Below are positions 8,147 to 11,683 of a stretch of 11,683 nt of DNA, in pieces (positions within the stretch are counted from its first letter, which is position 1; each line of letters starts with the position of its first letter). This DNA comes from Chloroflexota bacterium (GTDB lineage: Bacteria; Chloroflexota; Dehalococcoidia; SAR202; UBA826): positions 1 to 11,683 of the forward strand of contig NZSI01000056.1 of the NCBI GenBank assembly GCA_002696685.1. Reading direction: 5' to 3'. The notes beneath the pieces are model-generated. The model was not told where the DNA came from and ran no database searches. It was given only the letters and a program-made list of their open reading frames with translations. The position numbers and the translations under genes are program-made.

Positions 8147-8338
8147 ATGGCAATCTGTCAGATTTGTGATAAAAAAGGTATATCCGGAAACAATGTGAGC
8201 CACTCAAAAAGGCGTACTAGAACTCGATGGCATCCGAACATCCAGAGAGCTATCGTCGAAATTGGTGGTGTGATGCAAAAAGCGAATGTCTGTACCCGAT
8301 GTCTAAGAACTCAGTACAAGCATTCAATGAAAGATTAA
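8147..8338 (+). CDS. rpmB: 50S ribosomal protein L28 (zinc-binding form)
   Basis: This is a 63-residue bL28 of the large ribosomal subunit. The text VSHSKRRTRTRWHPNIQ in the first half is the L28 signature. Two CxxC pairs, C4/C7 and C49/C52, form a zinc ribbon, so this is the cysteine-containing (C+) paralogue type also common in actinobacteria and Chloroflexota. The length is normal for that type. ATG 8147 begins MAICQIC, as expected, with a modest GGA just upstream. The gene is divergent from fakA across a 187-nt gap and lies 160 nt before the aldolase gene, which has its own promoter. I see no convincing terminator after it. Confidence 0.95.
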   Translation: MAICQICDKKGISGNNVSHSKRRTRTRWHPNIQRAIVEIGGVMQKANVCTRCLRTQYKHSMKD

Positions 8339-8402
8339 TACCCCACAAAGAGATAAAAACTCTGTGACGTATTTCTAAGACTTTGTTTGGCGGCCGTCTA
8401 CG

Positions 8403-8432
8403 TTGACACCCTCAACTCATGCTTAATATCAT
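8403..8432 (+). promoter_or_regulatory. sigma70-type promoter for the aldolase/MfnB-TusA operon
   Basis: A perfect -35 box TTGACA (8403-8408) is followed after 18 nt by TATCAT (8427-8432), which matches five of six -10 consensus bases. Transcription would start near 8439, giving a leader of about 60 nt before ATG 8499. An alternative -10, TAATAT (8424-8429), gives a poorer 15-nt spacer. Confidence 0.6.
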
Positions 8433-8498
8433 TATCGTTGGCTTACACGCGTTCGTTAAAAATTCCACAATCGCTATATTGGTTTAAGGTGGTCGTAA

Positions 8499-9464
8499 AT
8501 GGCTGAATACACAAAATCTGAGTCAATGGAATGGGCCCGTGAAACATTAAGGGGCCAATGGTCAACACTGATGACTCCATTCACTCCTGACGACGATATA
8601 GACGAAGAAGGTCTGCGAAAAAATATTAGGCGCGTAAAAAATCTCGGTGTTCGAGGAGCCGGATGTACCTGGGGCATGGGAGAATTCTGGACCCTGACTC
8701 AGGCAGAACGTTTGCACGTATACGACATCGTAAGCGACGAAGCCGGAGATACCTGGCCGATTGGAGCTCACGTATCTCATACATCAATGAAGGAAATGCT
8801 TGAGTTGGCAGAACATGCTGAGCATACAGGATTTGATCTATTGATCGTAGCTGCACCCTATTTTGTGACTAAACTAGAAAGCCAAGTGATTGAATGGGTC
8901 AGAACTCTAGCAGACAACACTAATTTGGCAATCATGTACTACAACTCTCCCCAATTTGGTCTTGTCATGACTTCTAACGGACTGAGTGAAATCTGTGAAA
9001 TACCAAATGTGGTTGGAGTAAAAGAGGCTAGCTTCAATCAAGATCTTTCCATCGAAACTCATTTAAAAATCGGCGATCGAGCAATAATAAGTACGCCTGA
9101 CGAATGGATATTCCACAAAGGTAAAGAATTAGGCTTTGAACAGCAGGTGATGTTTGCCAATACTTCGGACTGGCGGTTTGACACCCCCGAGAGAAACCAC
9201 TACGTCAGATTCATTGAAAAGGTAATGCAAGGAGACCTCGACAAAGAGTACTATGACCAGCATATTGCTCCTATAAAAAAGGTGTCTGACAAATGGTGGC
9301 AATACACTGTAAAAAAGATGGGTGGAGCTTTGCCTGCATCGATGTGCAAGTATTGGGGGGAATTAATGGGTATGGCTGGAGGACACGTCAGAATGCCTCT
9401 TACAGATCTGACTGATCAAGAAAAAGAAGATCTTGCTCAAGACATATCTTTGGCTCGAAATTAA
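8499..9464 (+). CDS. DapA/N-acetylneuraminate lyase superfamily class I aldolase, function unassigned
   Basis: This 321-residue (beta/alpha)8 enzyme of the DHDPS/NAL superfamily should form a Schiff base between a lysine and a 2-oxo acid, usually pyruvate. The Schiff-base Lys is K175 in VVGVKEAS, and the tyrosine partner is Y148 in YYNSPQFG. Two DapA hallmarks are absent. The TTGE proton-relay motif is replaced by GMGE (about 59-62, in CTWGMGEFWTL), and the arginine of YNxPxRTG, which binds the substrate carboxylate, is missing. True dihydrodipicolinate synthase is therefore unlikely. Hydratase-aldolases of the NahE/PhdJ type or a sugar-acid lyase are possible. The start has a good AAGGTGG site 6 nt upstream. 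The gene is 65 nt before the MfnB-TusA gene on the same strand, probably one operon, so the two may act in the same pathway. Confidence 0.85.
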   Translation: MAEYTKSESMEWARETLRGQWSTLMTPFTPDDDIDEEGLRKNIRRVKNLGVRGAGCTWGMGEFWTLTQAERLHVYDIVSDEAGDTWPIGAHVSHTSMKEMLELAEHAEHTGFDLLIVAAPYFVTKLESQVIEWVRTLADNTNLAIMYYNSPQFGLVMTSNGLSEICEIPNVVGVKEASFNQDLSIETHLKIGDRAIISTPDEWIFHKGKELGFEQQVMFANTSDWRFDTPERNHYVRFIEKVMQGDLDKEYYDQHIAPIKKVSDKWWQYTVKKMGGALPASMCKYWGELMGMAGGHVRMPLTDLTDQEKEDLAQDISLARN

Positions 9465-9529
9465 TTAACTAATAATGCAAGCCCTTTTGAATGCCAATGG
9501 TTTCCAAAAAAACATAAGGTAGTGTAGAT

Positions 9530-10519
9530 ATGATTCTAATGGTTAGCGTCCAGGACCTCTATGAAGCAAAACAGGCACTGAAAGGTGGGGCGGACATAGT
9601 AGATGTCAAGAACCTCCAAGAAGCTCTTGTAGGTTCTGCACATCCCAATACGGTTAAACAGATACGAAATGAAGTTCCATCAGCCCACCATGCAAGCGTC
9701 ACTTTGGGAGTGGTTCCTGATCAAATCGGAACTGTTTCAATGGCTGTTTATGCGGCAGGGTGTCTTGAAGCCACATCAGTCAAGGTCGGATTCATGGTAA
9801 GTGAATACGATGTCGCTTTAGAAACACTCAAAGCCTCCAAAGAGGCTTTATACGGTACTGATACAAAGCTTATCGGATCACTTTTCGCAGATAATCTAAT
9901 CCACGACGGAGGACTTGATCCTGATCTCATGATAAAACTGGCGAAAGAAAGTAACTGTGATGGCTGGCTTCTAGATACCCTGGTAAAAGATGGAAGGAAC
10001 CTATTTGATTTTATTCCTGAAGAGAGATTGAAAGAAATGGTTCTTGAAGGAAAAGAACTGGGAATGAGTACGGCCTTATCAGGACACCTGAAAATGAGCG
10101 ATTTGGATGAACTCGCAAGAGTAAACCCCGATATAGTGGGAGTTAGAGGAGCAGTATGCCAGAAGGGTGATAGAGACTCTCGAGTTCACTGGAAATCAGT
10201 CTCTGAATTTAAAAGTGAATTGGACAAAAGAGAAACTGGTGAAGTAGATGTTTACGGCGCGAATAATGGCGGGGAAACGACACTTCTTAAAAGCGCGCCC
10301 GACTGGATAGTCATCGATGGCACCGGGAAAAACTGCGCTGGCATAATTGCCGCGCTAAGCGAACAGATAACCAGTAACGACAAATCTATTGTTGAAGTCA
10401 TAATACCTGATGTGCTGAACACTTATGATTTAATTATGTGGGCAGAAAAAAACAATCACAGTATATTAACCCAGAAAAAGGATCCTGAAGGGTCTCTTAG
10501 AATGCTAATTCAGCCGTAA
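9530..10519 (+). CDS. MfnB-like (5-formylfuran-3-yl)methyl phosphate synthase fused to a TusA-like domain
   Basis: Residues 1-235 match MfnB (DUF556, TIM barrel), which in methanogens condenses two glyceraldehyde 3-phosphates into a furan phosphate for methanofuran. The start MILMVSVQDLYEAKQAL...GGADIVDVKN is colinear with M. jannaschii MfnB. The residues I recall as catalytic there are all present: D25, K27, K85 (TSVKVG), and the D149/K153 pair in LLDTLVKDG. The VGVRGAVC motif (R206) follows. Archaeal MfnB ends near residue 235, but this protein has 329 residues. The extra segment, about 255-329, reads as a TusA-like beta-alpha-beta-alpha-beta-beta unit: WIVIDGTGKNCAGII, then VEVIIPD, then YDLIMWAEKNNHSILTQ, then LRMLIQ. 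Its C269 sits where TusA has the sulfur-carrying Cys of CPxP, but the prolines are lost. The gene is probably second in an operon with the aldolase, and a terminator lies 33 nt downstream. The MfnB call is firm; the TusA call is moderate. Confidence 0.88.
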   Translation: MILMVSVQDLYEAKQALKGGADIVDVKNLQEALVGSAHPNTVKQIRNEVPSAHHASVTLGVVPDQIGTVSMAVYAAGCLEATSVKVGFMVSEYDVALETLKASKEALYGTDTKLIGSLFADNLIHDGGLDPDLMIKLAKESNCDGWLLDTLVKDGRNLFDFIPEERLKEMVLEGKELGMSTALSGHLKMSDLDELARVNPDIVGVRGAVCQKGDRDSRVHWKSVSEFKSELDKRETGEVDVYGANNGGETTLLKSAPDWIVIDGTGKNCAGIIAALSEQITSNDKSIVEVIIPDVLNTYDLIMWAEKNNHSILTQKKDPEGSLRMLIQP

Positions 10520-10552
10520 TTATTAACGGGAAGCATAACCCTTAGAGGGATC

Positions 10553-10589
10553 AAAAACACCCGTGCGGGGAACAGCACGGGTGTTTTTT
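10553..10589 (+). terminator. strong intrinsic terminator after the MfnB-TusA gene
   Basis: ACACCCGTGC (10557-10566) pairs perfectly with GCACGGGTGT (10575-10584) around an eight-base loop. T-tract 10584-10589 follows, and five A (10553-10557) precede the stem, so it could work on either strand. It closes the aldolase/MfnB-TusA operon and isolates the next gene pair, whose first ATG is 44 nt further on. Confidence 0.92.
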
Positions 10590-10633
10590 GTTAGGATTAC
10601 CCAAAGACATAAGCATCTGAGGTATTTGTGTAA

Positions 10634-10894
10634 ATGGAATACAATCTTGAACAAATAATTAGTATGGTGAGTAACATAGTCTTCATTCTCACAATGATCA
10701 CCATATGTGCCATTGTATACGTGTCGGCAAAAAAGATTAACCGCATATCTGAATCAGCAAGAAGAACTGTGGAAAAAGTTGAAAACATAACTGACTCCGT
10801 TAGTGATTCCGCCGCCAAAAGTGGTGGATTCATATCAGGAATAATTAAAGCGCTGGGAGCTTTGTCAGGCTCAAATTACAATAAAGACGACTGA
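10634..10894 (+). CDS. small one-helix membrane protein, DUF948/YtxG-like
   Basis: This is an 86-residue protein of unknown function. A hydrophobic helix spans about residues 8-30 (IISMVSNIVFILTMITICAIVYV). A charged heptad-like segment follows (about 33-62, KKINRISESARRTVEKVENITDSV), then a glycine-rich, possibly amphipathic tail (SGGFISGIIKALGALSG). This plan, an N-terminal anchor followed by a short coiled coil, is that of DUF948 proteins such as Bacillus YtxG, though this protein is shorter. The adjacent YtxH-domain gene, 25 nt downstream, supports the reading. A GAGG site is 11 nt before the ATG. The upstream neighbour is closed off by the terminator, so the pair needs its own promoter, which I could not place convincingly in the 44 nt available. 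Confidence 0.75.
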   Translation: MEYNLEQIISMVSNIVFILTMITICAIVYVSAKKINRISESARRTVEKVENITDSVSDSAAKSGGFISGIIKALGALSGSNYNKDD

Positions 10895-10919
10895 ACACTC
10901 AACCGCATGGAGGTGCTCG

Positions 10920-11309
10920 ATGGCTAATGAAGGTAGTGGATTCACCACTGGTCTACTTGTAGGTGGAATAATTGGCACAGTCATAGGAATACTCATAGCT
11001 CCAAAACCAGGAGAGGAAACCCGTGCTGACTTACTAGAAAAAAGTGATTTGATCCGACATAAGGCAGACGAATTCTCAGAAACAATCAGAGGTCGGGTTG
11101 GGCCAACTGTAGATTCAATATCTGAGAGAATCGGACCCACGGTAGAAGCAACTCGAGATAAATTAATTCCTGCGGTGGAAAATGCGAAAGAGAAAGTTAC
11201 TCCGCTAGTTGATCAAATAAATGAGAGGTTTGCTGATTTTGCCTCTACCCGGACAGAATCCAGAGAATTAAAAACTACTGAAGAGGACGAAGTAAGTGGC
11301 CGCGCCTGA
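10920..11309 (+). CDS. YtxH-domain protein with C-terminal 11-residue repeats
   Basis: This is a 129-residue protein. The N-terminus, about 8-40, is the YtxH domain: a glycine-rich hydrophobic helix with G-x3-G spacing (GLLVGGIIGTVIGILIAP) followed by the hallmark KPGEETRADL. It is probably membrane-associated through this helix. Residues 59-102 are four consecutive 11-residue units of the form [R/K]-h-x-P-x-V-[D/E]-x-x-x-[D/E] (h = hydrophobic), for example RVGPTVDSISE and RIGPTVEATRD. They predict a long amphipathic helix or kinked helices, and a degenerate fifth unit may follow. The tail is acidic and disordered. In Bacillus, ytxH belongs to a general-stress operon with ytxG, but the molecular role is unknown. 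GGAGG lies 6 nt before the ATG, a strong ribosome binding site. The gene converges with pheA. Confidence 0.85.
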   Translation: MANEGSGFTTGLLVGGIIGTVIGILIAPKPGEETRADLLEKSDLIRHKADEFSETIRGRVGPTVDSISERIGPTVEATRDKLIPAVENAKEKVTPLVDQINERFADFASTRTESRELKTTEEDEVSGRA

Positions 11310-11332
11310 CACAAGAACTATTAATTGCAGGT

Positions 11333-11683
11333 TTAAGAATCTCTCCATCCACCCCTAGGATATGATCCCAACACTTTCATCATAGATACTTGGGCCCTAA
11401 GAGCATCTAGGGCCTCGGCGACAAGAGAATCAGATCGATGTCCTTCTATATCTGCTAAAAAAACATATCTCCCAAGACTCTTTTTGTTAGGCCGTGACTC
11501 GATTTTAGCTAAATTTATGTTTCGGGACGCAAACTCTCTTAAAGATTGACTCAATATGCCTGGGGAATCATCTTGATACTCAAAACACAGAGATGTCATA
11601 TCTGATCCTGTACGTTCCTCATCTACGTGAGATAGGATAACGAATCTGGTCTCATTATTAGGCCTGTCTTCCACATTCTCCAT
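11333..11683 (-). CDS. pheA: prephenate dehydratase, C-terminal part with ACT domain; 5' end outside the window
   Basis: The enzyme converts prephenate to phenylpyruvate in phenylalanine synthesis. The visible 116 residues begin at the end of the catalytic domain, VEDRPNNETRFVIL, which contains the TRF active-site motif (residues 12-14 of the visible part). They continue into the regulatory ACT domain with DDSPGILSQSLREF and the phenylalanine-binding ESRP motif (IESRPNKKSLGRYVF), and end at GWRDS. Feedback inhibition by phenylalanine is expected from the ESRP motif. The Met codon at the very edge (11681-11683) is internal: full-length bacterial enzymes have about 270-290 residues and TRF lies well after the catalytic core. 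The gene converges with the YtxH gene across 23 nt. Confidence 0.93.
   Translation of the reverse strand: MENVEDRPNNETRFVILSHVDEERTGSDMTSLCFEYQDDSPGILSQSLREFASRNINLAKIESRPNKKSLGRYVFLADIEGHRSDSLVAEALDALRAQVSMMKVLGSYPRGGWRDS

Noticed and set aside
8344..8367. CACAAAGAG...CTCTGTG hairpin after rpmB as a terminator
   Set aside because: The stem is short, needs a two-base bulge, and no T-run follows.
10597..10833. Minus-strand frame opposite the DUF948-like gene
   Set aside because: It is an antisense shadow. The plus strand has a ribosome binding site, a membrane helix and a supporting neighbour.
10871..11140. Minus-strand frame opposite the YtxH gene
   Set aside because: It is an antisense shadow; the YtxH signature and GGAGG site are on the plus strand.
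11094..11225. Tandem DNA repeat or CRISPR-like array in the YtxH gene
   Set aside because: The periodicity is 33 nt, but the DNA units have diverged and it is only evident at protein level.

Overview
This 11.7-kb window looks like ordinary chromosome from a free-living bacterium of moderate to low G+C (low-to-mid 40s percent by eye). The best guess for the source is a Chloroflexota lineage such as marine SAR202/Dehalococcoidia, at low to moderate confidence. The guess rests on gene flavours only: an actinobacterial/Chloroflexota-style 7Fe ferredoxin, a zinc-ribbon ribosomal protein L28, a mitochondrial-type aconitase, RecG with an N-terminal extension, and a family III CoA-transferase. No rRNA, tRNA, CRISPR array, insertion sequence or phage gene was seen.

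Layout. (a) Bases 1-974 hold the 3' part of a CaiB/BaiF (family III) CoA-transferase. (b) Bases 1007-1488 form a self-contained ferredoxin unit with a near-consensus sigma70-type promoter (TTGATA-17-TATAAT), an 82-residue [3Fe-4S]/[4Fe-4S] ferredoxin and a strong GC-rich terminator hairpin. (c) Bases 1514-3790 encode aconitase. Its start codon lies only 25 nt past that terminator, so the hairpin may also act as an attenuator in the aconitase leader. (d) On the minus strand, a fatty acid kinase FakA/YloV gene (6301-7959) is followed by recG (3810-6215); recG converges with aconitase. (e) Divergent from fakA is rpmB (8147-8338). The order rpmB <-> yloV...recG recalls the Bacillus arrangement. 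(f) Bases 8403-10589 form a likely two-gene operon with a consensus promoter. The first gene is a divergent DapA/NAL-family class I aldolase. The second is a MfnB-type (5-formylfuran-3-yl)methyl phosphate synthase fused to a C-terminal TusA-like domain. A strong terminator follows. (g) Bases 10634-11309 hold a small one-helix membrane protein and a YtxH-domain protein that carries an 11-residue repeat; the pair resembles ytxG-ytxH. (h) From 11333 to the window end on the minus strand is the 3' part of prephenate dehydratase, with its ACT domain.

How the genes relate. Most are central or housekeeping: TCA cycle (aconitase), electron transfer (ferredoxin), fork rescue (RecG), fatty-acid activation (FakA), translation (L28) and phenylalanine synthesis (PheA). 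The part most likely to be undescribed is the aldolase plus MfnB-TusA operon. It joins an enzyme that builds a furan from two triose phosphates to a domain family that normally carries persulfide sulfur, next to a Schiff-base aldolase lacking the dihydrodipicolinate-synthase signature residues. A furan- or sulfur-containing cofactor or metabolite is a reasonable hypothesis, but the sequence does not prove it.
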